A model generated the notes under the pieces. It ran no database searches, was not told where the DNA came from, and saw only the letters and a program-made list of their open reading frames with translations. Position numbers and translations under genes: made by a program. Shown here piece after piece: positions 18,164 to 26,353 of a stretch of DNA of 64,000 nucleotides. The stretch spans positions 199,262-263,261 of the forward strand of contig NZ_WPCU01000003.1 in NCBI RefSeq assembly GCF_009742705.1, given 5' to 3'. Every line of letters begins with the position of its first letter. Position 1 is the first letter of the stretch. Source of the DNA: Auraticoccus cholistanensis (GTDB lineage: Bacteria > Actinomycetota > Actinomycetes > Propionibacteriales > Propionibacteriaceae).

Positions 18164-19795
18164 TCAGCGGATCTCGGGAGGGGGAGCGGAGCTGCGGGCG
18201 CCCCAGACGCTCTCCTCCTCCTCGAGCCAGGTGCCCTCCAGCTCGGTCTCCTGCTCCTCCTCGCCGTCGTGGGAGCGCCGGGCCACGGGGGCGACGCCAC
18301 CGGGGCCGCCGGCTGCGCCGGAGCCGGCAGCGCCCGTGGCGGAGGACCCGCCACCCGGACCACCGGCGGCACCCGGACCGCCCGGACCGCCGGGCCCGGC
18401 CGAGCCGGGGAGGCTGCCGTGGCTGCCCGCCGAGAGCAGGGGCTTGCCGCCGGGCCCGACCGAGAAGCTGGTGCCCGGCGCGCCACCGCCCGGGGTGGCC
18501 ATCGGCAGGGCGCCCAGCCCGCCGACGCCGCTGGCCCCCGAGGGCGCACCGGTCGTCACCGGGGGCAGGCTGCCCGCCGCCGGGGCGGCGGGGGCGGGGG
18601 CACCGATGGCGGTCACCCCTGCGGCCGAGGTCCCCTCCGCCGCCGGCACCGCACCGGGCGAGCCCTGCGGGCCGCCGATGCCGCCGGGTCCGGCGTCGGG
18701 AGGGCTGGTCAGCGACGGGCCGCCGGGGGCGCCGCCACCCGGGCCCGCCCCGGGCCCGGTCCCCGGGCCGGGAGCACCCGGCACCGGGCCGTCCGGACCG
18801 GTCGGGGCGTCGGGTCCGCTGCCGACGGGGGTGTGCGAACCGGGGCCGGGCACCTCGGGTCCGCGCGGACCCTGCAGCTGCGGACCGTCGCCGCCACCCG
18901 GACCGTCCCCACCCGGACCGCTCGGGCCGGGACCCTGCGGGTACGCGCCGCCGGGACCGCTGCCCGGACCCGACGGACCCGACCCGGGACCGCCGGGGGT
19001 GTCACCGCCGGGCGTGGGCGCCTTGTAGCGACCACCGCGGAAGGCCGGCTGCTGCACGGGTGCGGGCTCGAAGGACGCGAGCTCGGTGTCGATGCCTGCG
19101 GCGGCGCTGCGGACGTTGCTGCGCACCGAGGTGTTGAGCTGCTCGGTCTCCATCATCCGGTCGAAGCGGTGCTGCTCGGCGGTGACGGCGGTGCCCACCC
19201 GCCCGAACACGCTCGGCGGGGCGGTCAGCGGGTTGATCGTCTCGTTGAGCTGCCACTGCTCCTTCGGCACCGACTTCACCAGCGCCTGGTTGCCGCGCTT
19301 GATCTCGTACGGCGCGTTGGCCTTGGCCTTCTCGTAGTCCTCGTCCTCGCCCTGGACCGCCTCCTCGATCTTGGAGAAGAGGCCCTGCTCGACCTCCTTG
19401 CGGCTGACGAACCACTTGGTGTCGACGTCCCAGGGGATGTTGTTGTGCACGGCCGTGGCGTGGGCGGAGGTGACCGCCTCGATCAGCGGCTGGTACGCCT
19501 GGGCGTTGCGCCGGGCGACCTCGGCGTAGTCGCGCAGCGGCTGCACCAGGTCGTGCAGGATCATCGAGCGGTAGGCCTCGGCGCCGGTGCCCGTCCACCC
19601 CTCCGGGGCGGTGAGCTGGTCCAGCCGCCGCACCACCACGTCCGCGACGTCGGTGGCCTGCTCGGCCGTCCGCTCCCAGTCGCGCTGGGCCCGCTCGAGG
19701 TCGCTCAGCTGGGTGGAGGCGATGTAGGCCATGTTCTCCCGCTGGGTGCCGCGGCTGTACTGGCTGCCGCCGCCACCGCCGTCTGCGATGTGCAT
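18164..19795 (-). CDS. T7SS-associated WXG-type protein with Gly/Pro-rich tail (PPE-like)
   Basis: A 543-residue protein in three parts. Residues about 20-230 are helical, with a W-x-G turn (EGWTGTGAEAYRSM at about 65-78) as in WXG100/PPE substrates. Residues about 255-510 are low-complexity Gly/Pro/Ala. The acidic C-terminus ends LEEEESVWGARSSAPPPEIR. Its place at the end of a T7SS gene cluster, 18 bases after a small helical partner, suggests a secreted substrate or secretion-linked surface protein. No PPE dipeptide signature or signal peptide is present, so it is PPE-like only by architecture. Confidence 0.72.
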   Translation of the reverse strand: MHIADGGGGGSQYSRGTQRENMAYIASTQLSDLERAQRDWERTAEQATDVADVVVRRLDQLTAPEGWTGTGAEAYRSMILHDLVQPLRDYAEVARRNAQAYQPLIEAVTSAHATAVHNNIPWDVDTKWFVSRKEVEQGLFSKIEEAVQGEDEDYEKAKANAPYEIKRGNQALVKSVPKEQWQLNETINPLTAPPSVFGRVGTAVTAEQHRFDRMMETEQLNTSVRSNVRSAAAGIDTELASFEPAPVQQPAFRGGRYKAPTPGGDTPGGPGSGPSGPGSGPGGAYPQGPGPSGPGGDGPGGGDGPQLQGPRGPEVPGPGSHTPVGSGPDAPTGPDGPVPGAPGPGTGPGAGPGGGAPGGPSLTSPPDAGPGGIGGPQGSPGAVPAAEGTSAAGVTAIGAPAPAAPAAGSLPPVTTGAPSGASGVGGLGALPMATPGGGAPGTSFSVGPGGKPLLSAGSHGSLPGSAGPGGPGGPGAAGGPGGGSSATGAAGSGAAGGPGGVAPVARRSHDGEEEQETELEGTWLEEEESVWGARSSAPPPEIR

Positions 19796-19813
19796 GAGAA
19801 TCCGTCCCCCTCG

Positions 19814-20161
19814 TCAGGCGCGCTCGGCGCCCTGCTCCATGACTGCGGTGATCTCGTCGGACGCCGCCCGGTTGAGCTCGGACAGGTCCGCGTACTGCTT
19901 GGCGAGCTCCTCGGTGCCGGCGACGAGCTCCTCGTGGCGCACGGCCAGCCGGGTGCTCGCCTCGACGGCGGAGGAGACGGCGCGTGCGTGCTGGCGCTCG
20001 GCGGCCGCCGCGGAGGGGTGGGCGCCGAAGTCGGGCCTGCGCCGTTCGCTCTCGCTCATCCGTGCCCTGATCCGCTCCAGCCGGCGGCCCTGGGCGTCCA
20101 GGAACCGGGCGAAGTCGCGGATGGCCCCCGGGTCCACGGTGATGTTGCTGGGATCGGTCAT
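19814..20161 (-). CDS. Small helical T7SS-associated protein (EspC/PE-like)
   Basis: A 115-residue, nearly all-helical acidic protein beginning with DPSNITVDPGAIRDFARFLD, reminiscent of EspC/DUF2580 or PE-type ESX partners. No W-x-G turn and no exact Y-x-x-x-D/E export motif are seen. It precedes the Gly/Pro-rich WXG-type protein by 18 bases and probably forms a heterodimer with it, as PE-PPE or Esx pairs do. ATG with AAGGAG 9 bases upstream; tandem repeats lie just before this site. Confidence 0.65.
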   Translation of the reverse strand: MTDPSNITVDPGAIRDFARFLDAQGRRLERIRARMSESERRRPDFGAHPSAAAAERQHARAVSSAVEASTRLAVRHEELVAGTEELAKQYADLSELNRAASDEITAVMEQGAERA

Positions 20162-20176
20162 CGGTGCGTGCTCCTT

Positions 20177-20227
20177 GTGTGACCTTCGGGCTGGTGTGAC
20201 CTTCTGGCTGGTGTGACCTTCAGGCGG
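20177..20227 (-). repeat. Three tandem 17-bp repeats in the leader of the EspC/PE-like gene
   Basis: GTGTGACCTTCNGGCKG on the plus strand occurs three times without gaps (20177-20193, 20194-20210, 20211-20227), varying at only three positions. The block ends immediately upstream of the AAGGAG ribosome binding site of the gene starting at 20161. Confidence 0.85.
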
Positions 20228-20253
20228 GTGCGAGCCCAGGCGGGTGCGCGCTC
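20222..20253 (-). repeat. Two tandem 16-bp repeats next to the 17-bp block
   Basis: AGGCGGGTGCGAGCCC (20222-20237) is followed by AGGCGGGTGCGCGCTC (20238-20253), two mismatches. Together with the 17-bp triplet this makes the gap between the small helical gene and the WXG100 gene repeat-rich. Confidence 0.7.
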
Positions 20254-20278
20254 GGGCTGATGAAGGGCTCAGATGCGG

Positions 20279-20310
20279 ACGGCCCGCCCGGGAAGAGCCG
20301 GGCGGGCCGT
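20279..20310 (-). terminator. Hairpin terminator after the WXG100 pair
   Basis: A perfect 13-bp GC stem (20279-20291 with 20298-20310) and a GAAGAG loop, 28 bases past the stop of the WXG100 gene. It probably separates the Esx-like pair from the downstream small-helical/Gly-Pro pair. Confidence 0.75.
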
Positions 20311-20337
20311 GGGGTGGTGGTCACCGCCGGGGGCGGC

Positions 20338-20628
20338 TCAGGCCCACTGGCCCTCGATCTGCTTCTCGTTCGCGTCGTAGTTCTCGCTGATCTGGCCCAT
20401 GGTGGTCTGCATCTTCTGGATCACCGACGCCATGTGCGCCGCCGCGGCGTCCCACTCGGCCTTGGCCTGGGTGTAGGCCTGCCGGGCCGCGCCGTCCCAC
20501 TGGGCCAGCGAGCCGCTGAGCTGGCTCTCCAGGGTGTCGAGGTGGTCGGACAGCTGCTTGTGGGCGTTGGTGAGGTCCGAGATCCCCTCCGCCATCGCGG
20601 CGGAGTTGACCGAGGTGTAGTCAGACAT
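20338..20628 (-). CDS. WXG100-family protein (EsxA-like)
   Basis: Small secreted T7SS substrate of 96 residues forming a helical hairpin. The W-x-G turn is at W44 (QWDGAARQAY) and the C-terminal helix carries the export motif Y-x-x-x-E (YDANE). It is encoded 37 bases after a second WXG100 gene, so the two likely form an antiparallel heterodimer recognised by the EccC ATPase. Start ATG 20628 with AGGAG upstream. Which partner corresponds to EsxA or EsxB of other systems is by analogy only. Confidence 0.92.
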   Translation of the reverse strand: MSDYTSVNSAAMAEGISDLTNAHKQLSDHLDTLESQLSGSLAQWDGAARQAYTQAKAEWDAAAAHMASVIQKMQTTMGQISENYDANEKQIEGQWA

Positions 20629-20665
20629 TGGGTGCTCCTGGGTTCTGGTGGTCGCGGGTGGAGGG

Positions 20666-20983
20666 TCAGCCGTTGAGCAGGGCGCTGATGGCGTTGGTGC
20701 TCTGGGCCTGCTCTTCCTCGGTGGTCGTGTACTTCATCTGGGTGTCCACGAGCTTGCCGTGGATGTCGACGAGGGCCTGCTGCACCTTGGCGAACTGGGC
20801 GTCGAAGTCGGTGAACGCACGCAGGAAGGCCTGCGCGGCGTTGCCCTGCCAGCCGCTGCCGATCAGGCCGTTGATCTGGCCCTGCAGGTTGCGCTGCACG
20901 CCGTCGATCGCGCCGGCCTTCTCCTCGATCTGGCCGGCGGCCTGCTGCATCGCAGCCCTGTCGACACTGCTCTGTCCAGACAT
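20666..20983 (-). CDS. WXG100-family protein (EsxB-like)
   Basis: A 105-residue WXG100 protein with W45-Q-G in the turn (GSGWQGNAAQAF) and a C-terminal Y-T-T-T-E motif (Y-x-x-x-E) close to the end, the usual signal read by EccC. First gene of the Esx pair. ATG follows TTGGAGGAATGGC, a strong ribosome binding site. Both proteins of the pair keep an export motif, unlike many Esx pairs where only one has it. Confidence 0.92.
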   Translation of the reverse strand: MSGQSSVDRAAMQQAAGQIEEKAGAIDGVQRNLQGQINGLIGSGWQGNAAQAFLRAFTDFDAQFAKVQQALVDIHGKLVDTQMKYTTTEEEQAQSTNAISALLNG

Positions 20984-21142
20984 GCCATTCCTCCAAGTGG
21001 GTTGCTTGCCGGGCGCCGCCCGGGTGGTCTGTGGGCCCCTGGGACCGGGGCGTCCGTCCTGCCTTCGACAGTAGGAGGAGAGGGGGTCACTCCCCGCACC
21101 GGGGCCCCCGCGAATTCCGTCCGGGCGGCCGGTCCGGGTGCG

Positions 21143-22492
21143 TCAGGCCGGCTGGCGGGCCGCGTCGACCGACAGCTCCTGGCCGCGGGGGAGACCGTCG
21201 GGGACCAGCTTCAGCAGGGCCGCGGGGACGGCCTGCGCCGGGGTCTGGCCGTAGCCCAGGGCGGCCCGCGACTCGGCGTCGGGGATCCCGTAGCGGCGGC
21301 CGGCCACCACCAGGAAGGCCGGCCCGCCCTCCGGTGTCCGCTCGGCCCGCAGCAGCGCCCCCTGCAGGGGTGCGGTCTCCACCAGGTCGGCGGTGCCGGG
21401 GACCGGCGAGGCGCCGGCCGGCTGCGGCGTCGGGACGCCCAGCTGCAGCACCGGCTCGGCCCCCTCCTCGCCCCAGGTCAGGCACAGCGAGCTGGTGGCC
21501 TGGTCGGGCCGGGACTGCTCGGAGGTGGGGACGAAGTCGGGCATGTCCGGCTGGCGCACGCTGGTGGCGCTGAGACTGCCGCCGACCTCGCCGGGCGTCA
21601 GCTCGGTGTTCTCGCGGCCGGCCACCATCATGACCCGGTGCTCCAGCTCGGAGATCTCGGCCAGCCCGTCGGTGAGCAGCACGTAGTAGGAGTCGACGGT
21701 CCCCGACACGCTGGCCAGCTGCCCCACCTCGCTCAGCGTGCCCACGGTGACGCGGGCCCGCCCGCCGTCGCCGGGGATCTCGAGCGGAGCCAGCGCGGGA
21801 CCGCGGGGGATGGTGTTGATCATGGCGTCGGCGGGGGTGCCCGCGTCGGTGAAGCCGAGGTTGACCAGCAGCGGCGGCACGCCGGAGCCCTTCCCGGGGA
21901 CCGGGTAGGCGCGGCCGTCGGCCAGCAGGTAGTGGGTGCCGGCGCTGTCGCGGACCACCGCCGTGCTGGGTCCGCCCGGTGCCGGGCCGGTGCCGACCTG
22001 CAGGGTGGTGTAGCGCACGCCGTCGCCGTCGGGGCTGGTGCTGCACACCCGCATCGGCCAGGGGTCGATGTCCTCCGGCGCCGGCAGCTGCGCCGGCGCG
22101 TCCGGGATGCCGATCCGGCCGGCCTGCGGCTCCCCGCGCAGGGTCGCCGACTTCACCCGCACCTCCGGCCCGCCGCCGGTGGCCAGCCGGGCCGAGGTGA
22201 TGTTCGTGGTCGGGTGCAGCTGGGTGCCGAGCACCGCGAACACCACCCCCGAGGAGGTGTCGATCACCACGGTGCGGTCCTGCCGCCAGTCCTTGCTGCC
22301 GCCGCCCAGGACCAGCCCGACCACCCCGAACCCGGCCAGCACCAGCACCGAGATCATGACGCTGACGAACGTCCCGGTGGCGACCCGGCGCAACGGCGGC
22401 TCCAGCTCGTCGGGGTTGCGGTCCACGAGGGCCGAGACCAGGCGCTGGCTGGTGAACTTGTGCGCCTTGAGCAGGTCCCTGCGGGTGGCCAT
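21143..22492 (-). CDS. eccB: T7SS core membrane protein EccB
   Basis: Core channel component with most of its mass outside the cytoplasmic membrane. The 449-residue protein begins with the conserved cytoplasmic segment RDLLKAHKFTSQRLVSALV, followed by one TM helix (about 41-63) and a long extracytoplasmic domain, as in EccB of ESX systems. ATG with GAGGAGGGGC upstream. It starts 146 bases from the divergent eccE and ends 159 bases before the esx pair on the same strand. Confidence 0.93.
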   Translation of the reverse strand: MATRRDLLKAHKFTSQRLVSALVDRNPDELEPPLRRVATGTFVSVMISVLVLAGFGVVGLVLGGGSKDWRQDRTVVIDTSSGVVFAVLGTQLHPTTNITSARLATGGGPEVRVKSATLRGEPQAGRIGIPDAPAQLPAPEDIDPWPMRVCSTSPDGDGVRYTTLQVGTGPAPGGPSTAVVRDSAGTHYLLADGRAYPVPGKGSGVPPLLVNLGFTDAGTPADAMINTIPRGPALAPLEIPGDGGRARVTVGTLSEVGQLASVSGTVDSYYVLLTDGLAEISELEHRVMMVAGRENTELTPGEVGGSLSATSVRQPDMPDFVPTSEQSRPDQATSSLCLTWGEEGAEPVLQLGVPTPQPAGASPVPGTADLVETAPLQGALLRAERTPEGGPAFLVVAGRRYGIPDAESRAALGYGQTPAQAVPAALLKLVPDGLPRGQELSVDAARQPA

Positions 22493-22638
22493 GCCCCTCC
22501 TCCTCCGCGGCTGGTGGTTCCTCCGCCTCGTCCGAGGTCGGACCGGCGGGCCCTACAGTAACGGCGGAGCAGTGCAGGGACGGTGCAGCGGCCCGCGCAC
22601 GCGGACGAGGGCAGCTCGAGGAGAGGCAGGGTCGGCAG

Positions 22639-23814
22639 ATGGCGCGAGCGACGTCGGACACCGCCGCGTTGGCGCCGCGCCGCACCGGGGCGCTGACGGG
22701 GCTGCGGCCGCTGGTCGTGGCCGAGCTGCTGCTGCTGGCCGCGCTGCTGTCGGGGTTGACCGGCACCGTGCCCGGCTACGTGGTGGCCGCTGTGCTCGTG
22801 GTGGTGACCGTGGTGCTGCTGGTGCCTTTCGGCGGGCGCTCGCTGCTGCGCCGGCTGCGGCTGCGGCTGGCCTACCTGCGCCGTCGTCCCGCCCCCGCGC
22901 TGGACGCGGACGTGCCCTACGACCTCGTCCCGCTGGCGCAGTGGGTGCCGGGTCTGTCGGTCAGCCAGACCGTCACCGGGCGGGGCGAGGAGGTCGGGGT
23001 GATCACCGACGGCAGCGCCTGGACGGCCGTGCTGGCCCTGGACGCCGACGACGAGCTGGTCGCCGACAGCGGCGAGGAGCTGAGCCTGCGCGAGCTGGCC
23101 GACCTGACCGTGCAGGACGACGTGGTCTTCGCCGGGGTGCAGGTGGTCACCTACACGGTGCCCGCCCCGGCGCGGCTGCTGCTCGCCGAGGGCTCCGCCG
23201 CCGCCCGCGCCTACCTGGAGGTCGCCGACGGCGTGCCCCCCACGGTGCAGCGGACCTGGTTGTGCGTCCGGCTGGACCCGAGGCTGTGCCTGGAGGCCGT
23301 GGCCCGCCGCGGCCTCGACAACGACGGCATCTACGCCACCCTCCGCTTCGGGCTGCACCGGGTGCAGTCGGTGCTGAAGCGGCAGGGGATCGAGACCCGG
23401 GCGCTGACCCCGCTGGAGATCCACGAGGTGCTCGCGCTCACCGCCGGCTCGGGCCCGGACGGCGGTGAGGTGCGCAGCCGCGAGAGCTGGCAGCACTGGG
23501 AGTGCGACGGCCTGCTGCACAGCGGCCGGGCCGTGCGCAGCTGGGGGACCTCCCACTCCCTGGGCTACGGCCGGCTGCTGCAGGCGGTGGCGCAGGCGCC
23601 GGTGCTGTTCGCCGTCACCTCCTACGTGCTGACCCCCGGACGGCCCGCGACCGGCGGCATCCGGCTGGTGTCCCCGAACGAGCAGCTGGCGCGCACGGCG
23701 GTGCAGGCCGTGGGGGGCGCGCTCGGCCGCGAGGTCCGCCTGGCCGCACCGGGCGGCAGCCAGGTGCCGACCATGCTGGCCACCGTGCCGCTGGGCCGGG
23801 GGGTGGCGGCGTGA
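22639..23814 (+). CDS. eccE: T7SS membrane protein EccE
   Basis: A 391-residue protein with two close TM helices near the N-terminus (about 25-60) and a large cytoplasmic domain, the EccE layout. EccE lies at the outer edge of the ESX inner-membrane complex. The sequence around TRALTPLEIHEVLALTAG and ESWQHWECDGLLHSG fits the family. The gene is divergent from eccB and its stop overlaps the next gene's start (GTGA). ESX-4-type loci usually lack eccE, so this is not a simple ESX-4 arrangement. A TACAGT at 22554-22559 may be part of its promoter. Confidence 0.8.
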   Translation: MARATSDTAALAPRRTGALTGLRPLVVAELLLLAALLSGLTGTVPGYVVAAVLVVVTVVLLVPFGGRSLLRRLRLRLAYLRRRPAPALDADVPYDLVPLAQWVPGLSVSQTVTGRGEEVGVITDGSAWTAVLALDADDELVADSGEELSLRELADLTVQDDVVFAGVQVVTYTVPAPARLLLAEGSAAARAYLEVADGVPPTVQRTWLCVRLDPRLCLEAVARRGLDNDGIYATLRFGLHRVQSVLKRQGIETRALTPLEIHEVLALTAGSGPDGGEVRSRESWQHWECDGLLHSGRAVRSWGTSHSLGYGRLLQAVAQAPVLFAVTSYVLTPGRPATGGIRLVSPNEQLARTAVQAVGGALGREVRLAAPGGSQVPTMLATVPLGRGVAA

Positions 23815-24527
23815 GCGGGTGGCAGCTGCCGGCCGAGGGGGCGCCGTCGGCGCCGGCGGCCGAGGACTGGGTGATGCCCGCGCCGATGGCCGGCGGCACC
23901 CGCTCGGTGGTGCGCACCGGGCCCAGCGGGCTGCTGCTCGGCACCACGCGCAACGAGCGCGGCGAGACCAGCAGCCTGGCCGTCCGGCTGTTCCGCAACC
24001 GGCCCACCCGCGTGTTCCTCGCCGTCCCCGAGTACGTCAGCTGGGTGCTGGCCTTCCGCTGCGTCGCCCTCGGCGCCCACCTGACCGTGCTGACCGGCGA
24101 CCCCCGCCGCTGGGGCCGGCTGGTCCGCGCCGTCACCGACAGCGGCGGCAGCGTCGACCTGCTCGGGCCCGACGGCACCCCGCCCGGGTCGGGGCGGCCC
24201 TACCGGCCCTCGCTGGTGCTGGACGACGTGGCGCACTACGACGGCAGCCAGGCGGCGCTGGGGCCGTGGCAGGCCGTGCTGGTCAACGAGAACGCGGCCG
24301 CCTCGGGAGCGGTCTTCCAGCTGCGTTCCTGCGACATGGCGGTGGTCGGTCCGTGCGACGCCCGGGTCACCGAGAACCTGCGCCGGGCCTACGCGCTCGG
24401 CCCGCGCCAGGTCCGCGACTGCACCGCGCTCGGCCAGGACGAGGTGGTGCTGGCCATGCCGCGCCGGCTGCTGCGGGTGCAGGTGCCACCCACCCCGACC
24501 GAGTACGGCGTCCTCTTCCGCGCCTGA
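23811..24527 (+). CDS. Unknown protein translationally coupled to EccE
   Basis: A 238-residue soluble protein of unknown function. GTG 23811 overlaps the eccE stop by 4 bases, so translation is coupled and a role in the secretion complex is likely. There is no TM segment or signal peptide. The sequence has alternating hydrophobic strands (VFLAVPEYVSWVLAFRCVAL, LTVLTGDPRRWGRLVRAV) that suggest an alpha/beta fold, and a repeated use of 'ALGPRQ/ALGPWQ'. I do not recognise a family; it might be a second EccE-like cytoplasmic domain. Confidence 0.75.
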   Translation: MSGWQLPAEGAPSAPAAEDWVMPAPMAGGTRSVVRTGPSGLLLGTTRNERGETSSLAVRLFRNRPTRVFLAVPEYVSWVLAFRCVALGAHLTVLTGDPRRWGRLVRAVTDSGGSVDLLGPDGTPPGSGRPYRPSLVLDDVAHYDGSQAALGPWQAVLVNENAAASGAVFQLRSCDMAVVGPCDARVTENLRRAYALGPRQVRDCTALGQDEVVLAMPRRLLRVQVPPTPTEYGVLFRA

Positions 24528-24558
24528 GCGGAGGTGCCGGGCGCCCCGGCCGGGCCCG

Positions 24559-26112
24559 TCACACCGTCTGCACGAGGAGGCCCCGCCGGGCGGCCGCGGC
24601 GAGGGCCTCGTCCCGGGAGGACGCGCCGAGCTTGCGGTAGATGCTCTTGCGCTGGTTCTTCACCGTGCTCGGGGAGACGTAGAGCTGCTCGCTGATCTGC
24701 TGGATGTTCAGACCGCGGGCGAGCTGCTGCAGCACCAGCATCTCGCGCGGGGTCAGCTGCAGCTCCGCCGGCTGGCTGGTGGGGTCCGTCGGGGCCAGCT
24801 CCTCCAGCCGGACGACGATCGGGGCCGCCTCCGGCACCTTGCGCACGAGGTCGGTGAGGATCGGACGGTCCACGCAGGCGAAGGCGTACAGCCAGGCCAG
24901 GCCGCGGTGCCCGGTCAGGTTGACCGCCCGCCGCAGCGCGGCCGCCGCCGCGCCCACCTGGCCGAGGTGGTGCCGGGCGCCGCACTGGGCGAGCAGCAGC
25001 AGGATCTGCTCCCGGCGGGTGGTGCGGGGCGGCCACCGCAGCGGGTCGGAGAGGGCGGCCGCCTCGTCCGCGCGCCCGCAGGCCAGCAGCAGGTGGGTGC
25101 TCGCCGCCAGGTGGACACGGTCGCCGCCCCAGGCGGTCAGCCGCTCCCGCACCTCGGGCAGCTGGCCCAGGCTCACCATCAGCGCCGCCTCCGCCGACTC
25201 GAGCAGCCCGCTGGGAAGGGACGGCTCGAGGAGGTACTGCGGGTGGCTGCCGCGGTAGTCCGCGATCTCCTCGGCCACCGCCCGCTGGTTGCCGCGCAGC
25301 ACCGAGGCCAGTGCCCGGTGGTGCAGCACGTACATCCACTGCTCGTCCTGCTCGATGCGCTCGGCGTCGATCCGGTCGTCGTGCTCGTGGTAGGCCGACC
25401 AGTCCAGCCTGTCCAGGGCCAGCAGCGCCCGGGCGCACAGCTGGGGGACCCGCTCGGCCGCACGCAGCGGCCAGGGGCTGGCCCCCGCGTCGGCCGCGGC
25501 GGCCCGCTCCAGCCAGCCCTCCGCCCGCGCCGTCTCGCCGCGCAGGGCGCAGAGCAGGGCCAGCCTGCCGGCGGCGTCGGCCGCGTGGTTGGTGAAGGCG
25601 GACGGCTGCCGGAAGGCCGTCTCCAGCCAGCGCTCGGCGTGGCGGAGGTCGCCCTGCAGCAGGTGGAGGTTGCCGACCTGCAGGTACAGCCCGGCGGCGA
25701 GGCTGCTCAGGTCGGTGCCCTGCAGGGTGCTGGCGGGGACCACCAGCTCCGTGCCCAGCTCGAGCGCGTCGGCGAAGCGGCCACGCCGGCGCAGCGCGTG
25801 CAGCACCGCCGCCCCCGTGCTCGCGACGAGCTCGGCGTCGGCGGCCGGGACCGGCATCGCCTGCAGGGTCTCGGCGACGAGCCGGTCCTGGACGGCGGGC
25901 GCCCGCCAGCTGTCGGGGTGCAGCAGGTCGCGCACCAGGTGGTGGGTGGGGCGGGTGTGCTCCTGCGGCAGCCGGGCGATGGCCGTGTCCAGCAGCGAGG
26001 GCCTGATCCGCACCACGTAGGGCCAGTGCCGTTCCACCCGCTCGGCCACGGTGGCGTGGTCGTGGGTGGAGACGGCGTTCTCGAGCTCGGCGACGACCCG
26101 TTCGGCGTTCAC
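24559..26112 (-). CDS. LuxR-family regulator with TPR-like sensor region
   Basis: A 517-residue regulator. The C-terminal 60 residues are a LuxR HTH (LTPREMLVLQQLARGLNIQQISEQLYVSPSTVKNQ). The remaining about 450 residues are alpha-helical with tetratricopeptide-like repeats (LGTELVVPAS, AGLYLQVGNLHLLQGDLRHAERWLETAF), as in MalT-like proteins but without a P-loop. It lies inside the T7SS locus between the eccE unit and eccD, so it may control secretion genes. The GTG 26112 start is preferred over an upstream ATG at 26229 because the helical domain begins there and a purine-rich tract precedes it. Confidence 0.82.
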   Translation of the reverse strand: MNAERVVAELENAVSTHDHATVAERVERHWPYVVRIRPSLLDTAIARLPQEHTRPTHHLVRDLLHPDSWRAPAVQDRLVAETLQAMPVPAADAELVASTGAAVLHALRRRGRFADALELGTELVVPASTLQGTDLSSLAAGLYLQVGNLHLLQGDLRHAERWLETAFRQPSAFTNHAADAAGRLALLCALRGETARAEGWLERAAAADAGASPWPLRAAERVPQLCARALLALDRLDWSAYHEHDDRIDAERIEQDEQWMYVLHHRALASVLRGNQRAVAEEIADYRGSHPQYLLEPSLPSGLLESAEAALMVSLGQLPEVRERLTAWGGDRVHLAASTHLLLACGRADEAAALSDPLRWPPRTTRREQILLLLAQCGARHHLGQVGAAAAALRRAVNLTGHRGLAWLYAFACVDRPILTDLVRKVPEAAPIVVRLEELAPTDPTSQPAELQLTPREMLVLQQLARGLNIQQISEQLYVSPSTVKNQRKSIYRKLGASSRDEALAAAARRGLLVQTV

Positions 26113-26353
26113 CGCTGGAGGCCCGTCCTTCCTCGTCGTCGAAACCTGTCGAGGTGTTCCCCGGTCCACCGCGTACGTCGCTGCGGACGTTAGCAGGCCG
26201 GGGTGCCGGAGGGCTACGAGCAGGGCCAAGAATTCCCGCCCAGGGGGCTAAAGAAGGGGCTAAGGAGGAAAGCCGGGGCCGGCGCGGGAAAGGCGGCCAG
26301 AATGCAGGGGAGAACCACGGAGAAAGCGCGAGGAAGGTGCCCGCGCGGACGTC
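26113..26353. other. Purine-skewed gap between eccD and the luxR gene
   Basis: No gene is seen. The plus strand at 26215-26340 is unusually A/G-rich and less GC-rich than its surroundings, and contains two tandem 12-bp units GGGGCTAARGAR (26244-26255, 26256-26267). TAACGT at 26187-26192 on the minus strand is a possible -10 for luxR. The tandem units would then lie upstream of the promoter, where activators bind. Confidence 0.5.
26244..26267 (-). repeat. Two tandem 12-bp repeats, possible regulator sites
   Basis: GGGGCTAAAGAA followed by GGGGCTAAGGAG, upstream of the luxR-type gene. Direct repeats at about one helical turn suit cooperative binding, for example by the adjacent LuxR protein itself. 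Confidence 0.45.

Noticed and set aside
20177-20253. Possible CRISPR array
   Set aside because: The units are directly adjacent with no spacers, only 16-17 bp, and no cas genes are in the window.
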